Part shown: one piece after another, positions 26,281 to 41,500 of the stretch
Layout of the letters: every line of letters starts with the position of its first letter
Numbering within the stretch: position 1 is the stretch's first letter
Source: Nemertoderma westbladi
Lineage: Eukaryota > Xenacoelomorpha > Nemertodermatida > Nemertodermatidae
NCBI GenBank assembly: GCA_032718475.1
Contig: JAUCBJ010008124.1
Coordinates: 47,501 to 111,500 of the forward strand
DNA: 64,000 bases
Direction: 5' to 3'
Notes under the pieces: generated by a model
Seen by the model: only the letters and a program-made list of their open reading frames with translations
Database searches by the model: none
Told to the model about the DNA's origin: nothing
Position numbers and translations under genes: made by a program

Positions 26281-29200
26281 AGGATGTATGCTTGAGTGTA
26301 GACTTTAGAACCATAACAGGATGAATGATTGTAGGATGTATGTTTGAGTGTAGACTTTAGAACCATAACAGTGTGTATGATTGTAGGATGTATGTTTGAG
26401 TGTAGACTTTAGAACCATAACAGGGTGTATGATTGTAGGATGTAGTATGTTTGAGTGTAGACTTTAGAACCATAACAGGATGTATGATTGTAGGATGTAT
26501 GTTTGAGTGTAGACTTTAGAACCATAACAGGGTGTATGATTGTAGGATGTAGGTTTGAGTGTAGACTTTAGAACCATAACAGGATGTATGATTGTAGGAT
26601 GTATGTTTGAGTGTAGACTTTAGAACCATAACAGGGTGTATGATTGTAGGATGTATGTTTGAGTGTAGACTTTAGAACCATAACAGGGTGTATGATTGTA
26701 GGATGTATGTTTGAGTGTAGACTTTAGAACCATAACATGATGTATGATTGTAGGATGTATGTTTGAGTGTAGACTTTAGAACCATAACAGGGTGTATGAT
26801 TGTAGGATGTATGTTTGAGTGTAGACTTTAGAACCATAACAGGGTGTATGATTGTAGGATGTATGTTTGAGTGTAGACTTTAGAACCATAACAGGATGTA
26901 TGATTGTAGGATGTATGTTTGAGTGTAGACTTTAGAACCATAACAGGGTGTATGATTGTAGGATGTATGTTTGAGTGTAGACTTTAGAACCATAACAGGA
27001 TGTATGATTGTAGGATGTATGTTTGAGTGTAGACTTTAGAACCATAACAGGATGTATGATTGTAGATTGTAGGATGTATGTTTGAGTGTAGTCTTTAGAA
27101 CCATAACAGGGTGTATGATTGTAGGAAGTATGTTTGAGTGTAGACTTTAGAACCATACAGGATGTATGATTGTAGGATGTATGTTTGAGTGTAGACTTTA
27201 GAACCATAACAGGGTGTATGATTGTAGATTGTAGGATGTATGTTTGAGTGTAGACTTTAGAACCATAACAGGGTGTATGATTGTAGATTATAGGATGTAT
27301 GTTTGAGTGTAGACTTTAGAACCATACAGGATGTATGATTGTAGGATGTATGTTTGAGTGTAGACTTTAGAACCATAACAGGGTGTATGATTGTAGATTA
27401 TAGGATGTATGTTTGAGTGTAGACTTTAGAACCATAACAGGGTGTATGATTGTAGGATGTATGTTTGAGTGTAGACTTTAGAACCATAACAGGATGTATG
27501 ATTGTAGATTATAGGATGTATGTTTGAGTGTAGACTTTAGAACCATAACAAGGTGTATGATTGTAGGATGTATGTTTGAGTGTAGACTTTAGAACCATAA
27601 CAGGGTGTATGATTGTAGGATGTATGTTTGAGTGTAGACTTTAGAACCATAACAGGGTGTATGATTGTAGGAAGTATGTTTGAGTGTAGACTTTAGAACC
27701 ATAACAGGGTGTATGATTGTAGGATGTATGTTTGAGTGTAGACTTTAGAACCATAACAGGGTGTATGATTGTAGGAAGTATGTTTGAGTGTAGTCTTTAG
27801 AACCATAACAGGATGAATGATTGTAGGATGTATGTTTGAGTGTAGACTTTAGAACCATAATAGGATGTATGATTGTAGGATGTATGTTTGAGTGTAGACT
27901 TTAGAACCATAACAGGATGAATGATTGTAGGATGTATGTTTGAGTGTAGACTTTAGAACCATAACAGGGTGTATGATTGTAGGAAGTATGTTTGAGTGTA
28001 GTCTTTAGAACCATAACAGGATGAATGATTGTAGGATGTATGTTTGAGTGTAGACTTTAGAACCATAATAGGATGTATGATTGTAGGAAGTATGTTTGAG
28101 TGTAGACTTTAGAACCATAACAGGATGTATGATTGTAGGAAGTATGTTTGAGTGTAGACTTTAGAACCATAACAGGATGAATGATTGTAGGATGTATGTT
28201 TGAGTGTAGACTTTAGAACCATAACAGGATGTATGATTGTAGGATGTATGTTAGAGTGTAGTCTTTAGAACCATAACAGGATGTATGATTGTAGGATGTA
28301 TGTTTGAGTGTAGTCTGTAGAACCATAACAGGGTGTATGATTGTAGGATGTATGTTTGAGTGTAGTCTTTAGAACCATAACAGGATGAATGATTGTAGGA
28401 TGTATGTTTGAGTGTAGTCTTTAGAACCATAACAGGGTGTATGATTGTAGGATGTATGTTTGAGTGTAGTCTTTAGAACCATAACAGGATGTATGATTGT
28501 AGGATGTATGTTTGAGTGTAGTCTTTAGAACCATAACAGGATGAATGATTGTAGGATGTATGTTTGAGTGTAGACTTTAGAACCATAACAGGATGTATGA
28601 TTGTAGGAAGTATGTTTGAGTGTAGTCTTTAGAACCATAACAGGGTGTATGATTGTAGGATGTATGTTTGAGTGTAGTCTTTAGAACCATAACAGGATGA
28701 ATGATTGTAGGATGTATGTTTGAGTGTAGTCTTTAGAACCATAACAGGGTGTATGATTGTAGGATGTATGTTTGAGTGTAGACTTTAGAACCATAACAGG
28801 GTGTATGATTGTAGATTGTAGGATGTATGTTTGAGTGTAGACTTTAGAACCATAACAGGATGAATGATTGTAGGATGTATGTTTGAGTGTAGACTTTAGA
28901 ACCATAACAGGATGTATGATTGTAGGAAGTATGTTTGAGTGTAGACTTTAGAACCATAACAGGATGAATGATTGTAGGATGTATGTTTGAGTGTAGTCTT
29001 TAGAACCATAACAGGATGTATGATTGTAGGATGTATGTTTGAGTGTAGACTTTAGAACCATAACAGGATGAATGATTGTAGGATGTATGTTTGAGTGTAG
29101 TCTTTAGAACCATAACAGGATGTATGATTGTAGGAAGTATGTTTGAGTGTAGACTTTAGAACCATAACAGGGTGTATGATTGTAGGATGTATGTTTGAGT

Positions 29201-32200
29201 GTAGTCTTTAGAACCATAACAGGATGTATGATTGTAGGAAGTATGTTTGAGTGTAGACTTTAGAACCATAACAGGGTGTATGATTGTAGGATGTATGTTT
29301 GAGTGTAGACTTTAGAACCATAACAGGATGAATGATTGTAGGATGTATGTTTGAGTGTAGTCTTTAGAACCATAACAGGATGTATGATTGTAGGAAGTAT
29401 GTTTGAGTGTAGACTTTAGAACCATAACAGGGTGTATGATTGTAGGATGTATGTTTGAGTGTAGTCTTTAGAACCATAACAGGATGTATGATTGTAGGAA
29501 GTATGTTTGAGTGTAGTCTTTAGAACCATAACAGGGTGTATGATTGTAGGATGTATGTTTGAGTGTAGACTTTAGAACCATAACAGGGTGTATGATTGTA
29601 GGATGTATGTTTGAGTGTAGTCTTTAGAACCATAACAGGATGTATGATTGTAGGAAGTATGTTTGAGTGTAGTCTTTAGAACCATAACAGGATGTATGAT
29701 TGTAGGAAGTATGTTTGAGTGTAGTCTTTAGAACCATAACAGGATGTATGATTGTAGGAAGTATGTTTGAGTGTAGTCTTTAGAACCATAACAGGGTGTA
29801 TGATTGTAGGATGTATGTTTGAGTGTAGACTTTAGAACCATAACAGGATGAATGATTGTAGGATGTATGTTTGAGTGTAGTCTTTAGAACCATAACAGGA
29901 TGTATGATTGTAGGATGTATGTTTGAGTGTAGTCTTTAGAACCATAACAGGATGAATGATTGTAGGATGTATGTTTGAGTGTAGACTTTAGAACCATAAC
30001 AGGATGTATGATTGTAGGAAGTATGTTTGAGTGTAGTCTTTAGAACCATAACAGGGTGTATGATTGTAGGATGTATGTTTGAGTGTAGTCTTTAGAACCA
30101 TAACAGGGTGTATGATTGTAGGATGTATGTTTGAGTGTAGACTTTAGAACCATAACAGGGTGTATGATTGTAGATTGTAGGATGTATGTTTGAGTGTAGA
30201 CTTTAGAACCATAACAGGATGAATGATTGTAGGATGTATGTTTGAGTGTAGACTTTAGAACCATAACAGGATGAATGATTGTAGGATGTATGTTTGAGTG
30301 TAGACTTTAGAACCATAACAGGGTGTATGTTTGTAGGATGTATGTTTGAGTGTAGACTTTAGAACCATAACAGGGTGTATGATTGTAGGATGTATGTTTG
30401 AGTGTAGACTTTAGAACCATAACAGGGTGTATGATTGTAGATTGTAGGATGTATGTTTGAGTGTAGACTTTAGAACCATAACAGAATGAATGATTGTAGG
30501 ATGTATGTTTGAGTGTAGACTTTAGAACCATAACAGGGTGTATGATTGTAGGATGTATGTTTGAGTGTAGACTTTAGAACCATAACAGGATGAATGATTG
30601 TAGGATGTATGTTTGAGTGTAGACTTTAGAACCATAACAGGATGTATGATTGTAGGATGTATGTTTGAGTGTAGACTTTAGAACCATAACAGGGTGTATG
30701 ATTGTAGGAAGTATGTTTGAGTGTAGACTTTAGAACCATAACAGGGTGTATGATTGTAGGAAGTATGTTTGAGTGTAGACTTTAGAACCATAACAGGATG
30801 TATGATTGTAGGAAGTATGTTTGAGTGTAGACTTTAGAACCATAACAGGGTGTATGATTGTAGGAAGTATGTTTGAGTGTAGACTTTAGAACCATAACAG
30901 GGTGTATGATTGTAGGAAGTATGTTTGAGTGTAGACTTTAGAACCATAACAGGATGTATGATTGTAGGATGTATGTTTGAGTGTAGACTTTAGAACCATA
31001 ACAGGGTGTATGATTGTAGGATGTATGTTTGAGTGTAGACTTTAGAACCATAACAGGATGTATGATTGTAGGAAGTATGTTTGAGTGTAGACTTTAGAAC
31101 CATAACAGGATGTATGATTGTAGGAAGTATGTTTGAGTGTAGACTTTAGAACCATAACAGGGTGTATGATTGTAGGAAGTATGTTTGAGTGTAGACTTTA
31201 GAACCATAACAGGATGAATGATTGTAGGATGTATGTTTGAGTGTAGACTTTAGAACCATAACAGGATGAATGATTGTAGGATGTATGTTTGAGTGTAGTC
31301 TTTAGAACCATAACAGGGTGTATGATTGTAGGATGTATGTTTGAGTGTAGTCTTTAGAACCATAACAGGGTGTATGATTGTAGGATGTATGTTTGAGTGT
31401 AGTCTTTAGAACCATAACAGGATGAATGATTGTAGGATGTATGTTTGAGTGTAGTCTTTAGAACCATAACAGGGTGTATGATTGTAGGATGTATGTTTGA
31501 GTGTAGACTTTAGAACCATAACAGGATGAATGATTGTAGGATGTATGTTTGAGTGTAGACTTTAGAACCATAACAGGATGAATGATTGTAGGATGTATGT
31601 TTGAGTGTAGTCTTTAGAACCATAACAGGGTGTATGATTGTAGGATGTATGTTTGAGTGTAGACTTTAGAACCATAACAGGGTGTATGTTTGTAGGATGT
31701 ATGTTTGAGTGTAGACTTTAGAACCATAACAGGGTGTATGATTGTAGGATGTATGTTTGAGTGTAGACTTTAGAACCATAACAGGATGAATGATTGTAGG
31801 AAGTATGTTTGAGTGTAGACTTTAGAACCATAACAGGGTGTATGATTGTAGATTGTAGGATGTATGTTTGAGTGTAGACTTTAGAACCATAACAGGGTGT
31901 ATGATTGTAGGATGTATGTTTGAGTGTAGACTTTAGAACCATAACAGGGTGTATGATTGTAGGATGTATGTTTGAGTGTAGACTTTAGAACCATAACAGG
32001 ATGAATGATTGTAGGATGTATGTTTGAGTGTAGACTTTAGAACCATAACAGGATGAATGATTGTAGGATGTATGTTTGAGTGTAGACTTTAGAACCATAA
32101 CAGGGTGTATGATTGTAGGATGTATGTTTGAGTGTAGACTTTAGAACCATAACAGGATGAATGATTGTAGGATGTATGTTTGAGTGTAGACTTTAGAACC

Positions 32201-32580
32201 ATAACAGGATGTATGATTGTAGGATGTATGTTTGAGTGTAGACTTTAGAACCATAACAGGGTGTATGATTGTAGGAAGTATGTTTGAGTGTAGACTTTAG
32301 AACCATAACAGGGTGTATGATTGTAGGAAGTATGTTTGAGTGTAGACTTTAGAACCATAACAGGATGTATGATTGTAGGAAGTATGTTTGAGTGTAGACT
32401 TTAGAACCATAACAGGGTGTATGATTGTAGGATGTATGTTTGAGTGTAGACTTTAGAACCATAACAGGATGTATGATTGTAGGAAGTATGTTTGAGTGTA
32501 GACTTTAGAACCATAACAGGGTGTATGATTGTAGGATGTATGTTTGAGTGTAGACTTTAGAACCATAACAGGATGTATGA
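26281..32580 (+). repeat. Satellite sub-block rich in GAATGATTG, GTAGTCTTT and GGAAGTATG variants
   Basis: Mostly 52-bp units. Three single-base variants, GGATGAATG, GTAGTCTTT and GGAAGTATG, become frequent from about 27.6 kb. Scattered 59-bp units occur at about 27.06, 27.23-27.50, 28.81 and 30.17 kb. 55-bp GTAGTATG units are rare here in contrast to the previous block. Confidence 0.7.
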
Positions 32581-35500
32581 TTGTAGGATGTATGTTTTTT
32601 GAGTGTAGACTTTAGAACCATAACAGGATGAATGATTGTAGGATGTATGTTTGAGTGTAGACATTAGAACCATAACAGGGTGTATGATTATAGGATGTAT
32701 GTTTGAGTGTAGACTTTAGAACCATAACAGGATGTATGATTGTAGGAAGTATGTTTGAGTGTAGACTTTAGAACCATAACAGGGTGTATGATTGTAGGAT
32801 GTATGTTTGAGTGTAGACTTTAGAACCATAACAGGATGTATGATTGTAGGATGTATGTTTTTTGAGTGTAGACTTTAGAACCATAACAGGATGAATGATT
32901 GTAGGATGTATGTTTGAGTGTAGACTTTAGAACCATAACAGGGTGTATGATTGTAGGATGTATGTTTGAGTGTAGACTTTAGAACCATAACAGGATGTAT
33001 GATTGTAGGATGTATGTTTTTTGAGTGTAGACTTTAGAACCATAACAGGATGAATGATTGTAGGATGTATGTTTGAGTGTAGACTTTAGAACCATAACAG
33101 GATGTATGATTGTAGGATGTAGTATGTTTGAGTGTAGACTTTAGAACCATAACAGGATGTATGATTGTAGGATGTATGTTTGAGTGTAGACTTTAGAACC
33201 ATAACAGGGTGTATGATTGTAGATTGTAGGATGTATGTTTGAGTGTAGACTTTAGAACCATAACAGGATGTATGATTGTAGGATGTAGTATGTTTGAGTG
33301 TAGACTTTAGAACCATAACAGGATGTATGATTGTAGGATGTATGTTTGAGTGTAGACTTTAGAACCATAACAGGGTGAATGATTGTAGGATGTATGTTTG
33401 AGTGTAGACTTTAGAACCATAACAGGGTGAATGATTGTAGGATGTATGTTTGAGTGTAGACTTTAGAACCATAACAGGGTGAATGATTGTAGGATGTATG
33501 TTTGAGTGTAGACTTTAGAACCATAACAGGGTGTATGATTGTAGGATGTATGTTTGAGTGTAGACTTTAGAACCATAACAGGGTGAATGATTGTAGGATG
33601 TATGTTTGAGTGTAGACTTTAGAACCATAACAGGGTGAATGATTGTAGGATGTATGTTTGAGTGTAGACTTTAGAACCATAACAGGGTGTATGATTGTAG
33701 ATTGTAGGATGTATGTTTGAGTGTAGACTTTAGAACCATAACAGGGTGAATGATTGTAGGATGTATGTTTGAGTGTAGACTTTAGAACCATAACAGGGTG
33801 TATGATTGTAGGATGTATGTTTGAGTGTAGACTTTAGAACCATAACAGGGTGTATGATTGTAGGATGTATGTTTGAGTGTAGACTTTAGAACCATAACAG
33901 GATGAATGATTGTAGGAAGTATGTTTGAGTGTAGACTTTAGAACCATAACAGGGTGTATGATTGTAGATTATAGGATGTATGTTTGAGTGTAGACTTTAG
34001 AACCATAACAGGGTGTATGATTGTAGGAAGTATGTTTGAGTGTAGACTTTAGAACCATAACAGGATGAATGATTGTAGGAAGTATGTTTGAGTGTAGACT
34101 TTAGAACCATAACAAGGTAAATGATTGTAGGATGTATGTTTTTTGAGTGTAGACTTTAGAACTATAACAGGATGTATGATTGTAGGATGTATGTTTGTGT
34201 GTAGACTTTAGAACCATAACAAGGTGAATGATTGTAGGATGTATGTTTGTGTGTAGACTTTAGAACCATAACAAGGTAAATGATTGTAGGATGTATGTTT
34301 GAGTGTAGACTTTAGAACCATACCAGGGTGAATGATTGTAGGATGTATGTTTGAGTGTAGACTTTAGAACCATAACAAGGTAAATGATTGTAGGATGTAT
34401 GTTTGAGTGTAGACTTTAGAACCATAACAGGGTGAATGATTGTAGGATGTATGTTTGAGTGTAGACTTTAGAACCATAACAAGGTAAATGATTGTAGGAT
34501 GTATGTTTGAGTGTAGACTTTAGAACCATAACAGGGTGTATGATTGTAGGATGTATGTTTGAGTGTAGACTTTAGAACCATAACAGGATGAATGATTGTA
34601 GGAAGTATGTTTGAGTGTAGACTTTAGAACCATAACAGGGTGTATGATTGTAGATTGTAGGATGTATGTTTGAGTGTAGACTTTAGAACCATAACAGGGT
34701 GAATGATTGTAGGATGTATGTTTGAGTGTAGACTTTAGAACCATAACAAGGTAAATGATTGTAGGATGTATGTTTGAGTGTAGACTTTAGAACCATAACA
34801 GGGTGTATGATTGTAGGATGTATGTTTGAGTGTAGACTTTAGAACCATAACAGGATGAATGATTGTAGGAAGTATGTTTGAGTGTAGACTTTAGAACCAT
34901 AACAGGATGAATGATTGTAGGATGTATGTTTGAGTGTAGACTTTAGAACCATAACAGGGTGAATGATTGTAGGATGTATGTTTGAGTGTAGACTTTAGAA
35001 CCATAACAGGGTGTATGATTGTAGGATGTATGTTTGAGTGTAGACTTTAGAACCATAACAGGGTGTATGATTGTAGGATGTATGTTTGAGTGTAGACTTT
35101 AGAACCATAACAGGATGTATGATTGTAGGATGTATGTTTTTTGAGTGTAGACTTTAGAACTATAACAGGATGTATGATTGTAGGATGTATGTTTGAGTGT
35201 AGACTTTAGAACCATAACAGGGTGTATGATTGTAGATTGTAGGATGTATGTTTGAGTGTAGACTTTAGAACCATAACAGGGTGTATGATTGTAGGAAGTA
35301 TGTTTGAGTGTAGACTTTAGAACCATAACAGGGTGTATGATTGTAGGATGTATGTTTTTTGAGTGTAGACTTTAGAACTATAACAGGATGTATGATTGTA
35401 GGATGTATGTTTGAGTGTAGACTTTAGAACCATAACAGGGTGTATGATTGTAGGATGTAGTATGTTTGAGTGTAGACTTTAGAACCATAACAGGGTGTAT

Positions 35501-38500
35501 GATTGTAGATTGTAGGATGTATGTTTGAGTGTAGACTTTAGAACCATAACAGGGTGTATGATTGTAGGAAGTATGTTTGAGTGTAGACTTTAGAACCATA
35601 ACAGGGTGTATGATTGTAGGATGTATGTTTTTTGAGTGTAGACTTTAGAACTATAACAGGATGTATGATTGTAGGATGTATGTTTGAGTGTAGACTTTAG
35701 AACCATAACAGGGTGTATGATTGTAGGATGTATGTTTGAGTGTAGACTTTAGAACCATAACAGGGTGTATGATTGTAGGATGTATGTTTGAGTGTAGACT
35801 TTAGAACCATAACAGGGTGTATGATTATAGGATGTATGTTAGAGTGTAGACTTTAGAACCATAACAGGGTGTATGATTGTAGGATGTATGTTTGAGTGTA
35901 GACTTTAGAACCATAACAGGGTGTATGATTGTAGGATGTATGTTTGAGTGTAGACTTTAGAACCATAACAGGATGTATGATTGTAGGATGTATGTTTTTT
36001 GAGTGTAGACTTTAGAACCATAACAGGATGAATGATTGTAGGATGTATGTTTGAGTGTAGACATTAGAACCATAACAGGGTGTATGATTATAGGATGTAT
36101 GTTTGAGTGTAGACTTTAGAACCATAACAGGATGTATGATTGTAGGAAGTATGTTTGAGTGTAGACTGTAGAACCATAACAGGGTGTATGATTGTAGGAT
36201 GTATGTTTGAGTGTAGACTTTAGAACCATAACAAGATGTATGATTGTAGGATGTATGTTTTTTGAGTGTAGACTTTAGAACCATAACAGGATGAATGATT
36301 GTAGGATGTATGTTTGAGTGTAGACTTTAGAACCATAACAGGGTGTATGATTGTAGGATGTATGTTTGAGTGTAGACTTTAGAACCATAACAGGATGTAT
36401 GATTGTAGGATGTATGTTTTTTGAGTGTAGACTTTAGAACCATAACAGGATGAATGATTGTAGGATGTATATTTGAGTGTAGACTTTAGAACCATAACAG
36501 GATGTATGATTGTAGGATGTAGTATGTTTGAGTGTAGACTTTAGAACCATAACAGGATGAATGATTGTAGGATGTATGTTTGAGTGTAGACTTTAGAACC
36601 ATAACAGGATGTATGATTGTAGGAAGTATGTTTGAGTGTAGACTTTAGAACCATAACAGGATGTATGATTGTAGGATGTATGTTTGAGTGTAGACTTTAG
36701 AACCATAACAGGGTGTATGATTGTAGATTGTAGGATGTATGTTTGAGTGTAGACTTTAGAACCATAACAGGATGTATGATTGTAGGATGTAGTATGTTTG
36801 AGTGTAGACTTTAGAACCATAACAGGATGTATGATTGTAGGATGTATGTTTGAGTGTAGACTTTAGAACCATAACAGGGTGAATGATTGTAGGATGTATG
36901 TTTGAGTGTAGACTTTAGAACCATAACAGGGTGAATGATTGTAGGATGTATGTTTGAGTGTAGTCTTTAGAACCATAACAGGGTGTATGATTGTAGGATG
37001 TATGTTTGAGTGTAGACTTTAGAACCATAACAGGGTGTATGATTGTAGGATGTATGTTTTTTGAGTGTAGACTTTAGAACTATAACAGGATGTATGATTG
37101 TAGGATGTATGTTTGAGTGTAGACTTTAGAACCATAACAGGGTGTATGATTGTAGGATGTATGTTTGAGTGTAGACTTTAGAACCATAACAGGATGTATG
37201 ATTGTAGGATGTATGTTTTTTGAGTGTAGACTTTAGAACCATAACAGGATGAATGATTGTAGGATGTATGTTTGAGTGTAGACATTAGAACCATAACAGG
37301 GTGTATGATTATAGGATGTATGTTTGAGTGTAGACTTTAGAACCATAACAGGATGTATGATTGTAGGAAGTATGTTTGAGTGTAGACTTTAGAACCATAA
37401 CAGGGTGTATGATTGTAGGATGTATGTTTGAGTGTAGACTTTAGAACCATAACAAGATGTATGATTGTAGGATGTATGTTTTTTGAGTGTAGACTTTAGA
37501 ACCATAACAGGATGAATGATTGTAGGATGTATGTTTGAGTGTAGACTTTAGAACCATAACAGGGTGTATGATTGTAGGATGTATGTTTGAGTGTAGACTT
37601 TAGAACCATAACAGGATGTATGATTGTAGGATGTATGTTTTTTGAGTGTAGACTTTAGAACCATAACAGGATGAATGATTGTAGGATGTATGTTTGAGTG
37701 TAGACTTTAGAACCATAACAGGATGTATGATTGTAGGATGTAGTATGTTTGAGTGTAGACTTTAGAACCATAACAGGATGAATGATTGTAGGATGTATGT
37801 TTGAGTGTAGACTTTAGAACCATAACAGGATGTATGATTGTAGGAAGTATGTTTGAGTGTAGACTTTAGAACCATAACAGGATGTATGATTGTAGGATGT
37901 ATGTTTGAGTGTAGACTTTAGAACCATAACAGGGTGTATGATTGTAGATTGTAGGATGTATGTTTGAGTGTAGACTTTAGAACCATAACAGGATGTATGA
38001 TTGTAGGATGTATGTTTGAGTGTAGACTTTAGAACCATAACAGGGTGAATGATTGTAGGATGTATGTTTGAGTGTAGACTTTAGAACCATAACAGGGTGA
38101 ATGATTGTAGGATGTATGTTTGAGTGTAGACTTTAGAACCATAACAGGATGTATGATTGTAGGATGTATGTTTGAGTGTAGACTTTAGAACCATAACAGG
38201 GTGTATGATTGTAGGATGTATGTTTGAGTGTAGACTTTAGAACCATAACAGGATGTATGATTGTAGGAAGTATGTTTGAGTGTAGACTTTAGAACCATAA
38301 CAGGGTGAATGATTGTAGATTGTAGGATGTATGTTTGAGTGTAGACTTTAGAACCATAACAGGGTGAATGATTGTAGGATGTATGTTTGAGTGTAGACTT
38401 TAGAACCATAACAGGGTGTATGATTGTAGGATGTATGTTTGAGTGTAGACTTTAGAACCATAACAGGGTGTATGATTGTAGATTGTAGGATGTATGTTTG

Positions 38501-41500
38501 AGTGTAGACTTTAGAACCATAACAGGGTGAATGATTGTAGGATGTATGTTTGAGTGTAGACTTTAGAACCATAACAGGGTGAATGATTGTAGGATGTATG
38601 TTTGAGTGTAGACTTTAGAACCATAACAGGGTGTATGATTGTAGATTGTAGGATGTATGTTTGAGTGTAGACTTTAGAACCATAACAGGGTGTATGATTG
38701 TAGGATGTATGTTTGAGTGTAGACTTTAGAACCATAACAGGATGAATGATTGTAGGATGTATGTTTGAGTGTAGACTTTAGAACCATAACAGGATGTATG
38801 ATTGTAGGATGTATGTTTGAGTGTAGACTTTAGAACCATAACAGGATGAATGATTGTAGGATGTATGTTTGAGTGTAGACTTTAGAACCATAACAGGATG
38901 TATGATTGTAGGATGTAGTATGTTTGAGTGTAGACTTTAGAACCATAACAGGGTGTATGATTGTAGGATGTATGTTTGAGTGTAGACTTTAGAACCATAA
39001 CAGGATGTATGATTGTAGGATGTAGTATGTTTGAGTGTAGACTTTAGAACCATAACAGGGTGTATGATTGTAGGATGTATGTTTGAGTGTAGACTTTAGA
39101 ACCATAACAGGATGTATGATTGTAGGATGTAGTATGTTTGAGTGTAGACTTTAGAACCATAACAGGGTGTATGATTGTAGGATGTATGTTTGAGTGTAGA
39201 CTTTAGAACCATAACAGGATGTATGATTGTAGGATGTAGTATGTTTGAGTGTAGACTTTAGAACCATAACAGGATGTATGATTGTAGGATGTAGTATGTT
39301 TGAGTGTAGACTTTAGAACCATAACAGGGTGTATGATTGTAGGATGTATGTTTGAGTGTAGACTTTAGAACCATAACAGGATGTATGATTGTAGGATGTA
39401 GTATGTTTGAGTGTAGACTTTAGAACCATAACAGGGTGTATGATTGTAGGATGTATGTTTGAGTGTAGACTTTAGAACCATAACAGGGTGTATGATTGTA
39501 GGATGTATGTTTGAGTGTAGACTTTAGAACCATAACAGGATGTATGATTGTAGGATGTAGTATGTTTGAGTGTAGACTTTAGAACCATAACAGGGTGTAT
39601 GATTGTAGGATGTATGTTTGAGTGTAGACTTTAGAACCATAACAGGGTGTATGATTGTAGGATGTATGTTTGAGTGTAGACTTTAGAACCATAACAGGAT
39701 GTATGATTGTAGGATGTAGTATGTTTGAGTGTAGACTTTAGAACCATAACAGGGTGTATGATTGTAGGATGTATGTTTGAGTGTAGACTTTAGAACCATA
39801 ACAGGATGTATGATTGTAGGATGTAGTATGTTTGAGTGTAGACTTTAGAACCATAACAGGGTGTATGATTGTAGGATGTATGTTTGAGTGTAGACTTTAG
39901 AACCATAACAGGATGAATGATTGTAGGATGTATGTTTGAGTGTAGACTTTAGAACCATAACAGGATGTATGATTGTAGGATGTAGTATGTTTGAGTGTAG
40001 ACTTTAGAACCATAACAGGGTGTATGATTGTAGGATGTATGTTTGAGTGTAGACTTTAGAACCATAACAGGGTGTATGATTGTAGGATGTATGTTTTTTG
40101 AGTGTAGACTTTAGAACTATAACAGGATGTATGATTGTAGGATGTATGTTTGAGTGTAGACTTTAGAACCATAACAGGGTGTATGATTGTAGGATGTATG
40201 TTTGAGTGTAGACTTTAGAACCATAACAGGATGTATGATTGTAGGATGTATGTTTTTTGAGTGTAGACTTTAGAACCATAACAGGATGAATGATTGTAGG
40301 ATGTATGTTTGAGTGTAGACATTAGAACCATAACAGGGTGTATGATTATAGGATGTATGTTTGAGTGTAGACTTTAGAACCATAACAGGATGTATGATTG
40401 TAGGAAGTATGTTTGAGTGTAGACTTTAGAACCATAACAGGGTGTATGATTGTAGGATGTATGTTTGAGTGTAGACTTTAGAACCATAACAAGATGTATG
40501 ATTGTAGGATGTATGTTTTTTGAGTGTAGACTTTAGAACCATAACAGGATGAATGATTGTGGATGTATGTTTGAGTGTAGACTTTAGAACCATAACAGGG
40601 TGTATGATTGTAGGATGTATGTTTGAGTGTAGACTTTAGAACCATAACAGGATGTATGATTGTAGGATGTATGTTTTTTGAGTGTAGACTTTAGAACCAT
40701 AACAGGATGAATGATTGTAGGATGTATGTTTGAGTGTAGACTTTAGAACCATAACAGGGTGTATGATTGTAGGATGTATGTTTGAGTGTAGACTTTAGAA
40801 CCATAACAGGATGTATGATTGTAGGATGTATGTTTGAGTGTAGACTTTAGAACCATAACAGGGTGTATGATTGTAGGATGTATGTTTGAGTGTAGACTTT
40901 AGAACCATAACAGGATGTATGATTGTAGGATGTAGTATGTTTGAGTGTAGACTTTAGAACCATAACAGGATGTATGATTGTAGGATGTATGTTTGAGTGT
41001 AGACTTTAGAACCATAACAGGGTGAATGATTGTACGATGTATGTTTGAGTGTAGACTTTAGAACCATAACAGGGTGAATGATTGTAGGATGTATGTTTGA
41101 GTGTAGACTTTAGAACCATAACAGGGTGTATGATTGTAGATTGTAGGATGTATGTTTGAGTGTAGACTTTAGAACCATAACAGGGTGAATGATTGTAGGA
41201 TGTATGTTTGAGTGTAGACTTTAGAACCATAACAGGGTGAATGATTGTAGGATGTATGTTTGAGTGTAGACTTTAGAACCATAACAGGGTGTATGATTGT
41301 AGGATGTATGTTTGAGTGTAGACTTTAGAACCATAACAGGGTGTATGATTGTAGATTGTAGGATGTATGTTTGAGTGTAGACTTTAGAACCATAACAGGG
41401 TGAATGATTGTAGGATGTATGTTTGAGTGTAGACTTTAGAACCATAACAGGGTGAATGATTGTAGGATGTATGTTTGAGTGTAGACTTTAGAACCATAAC

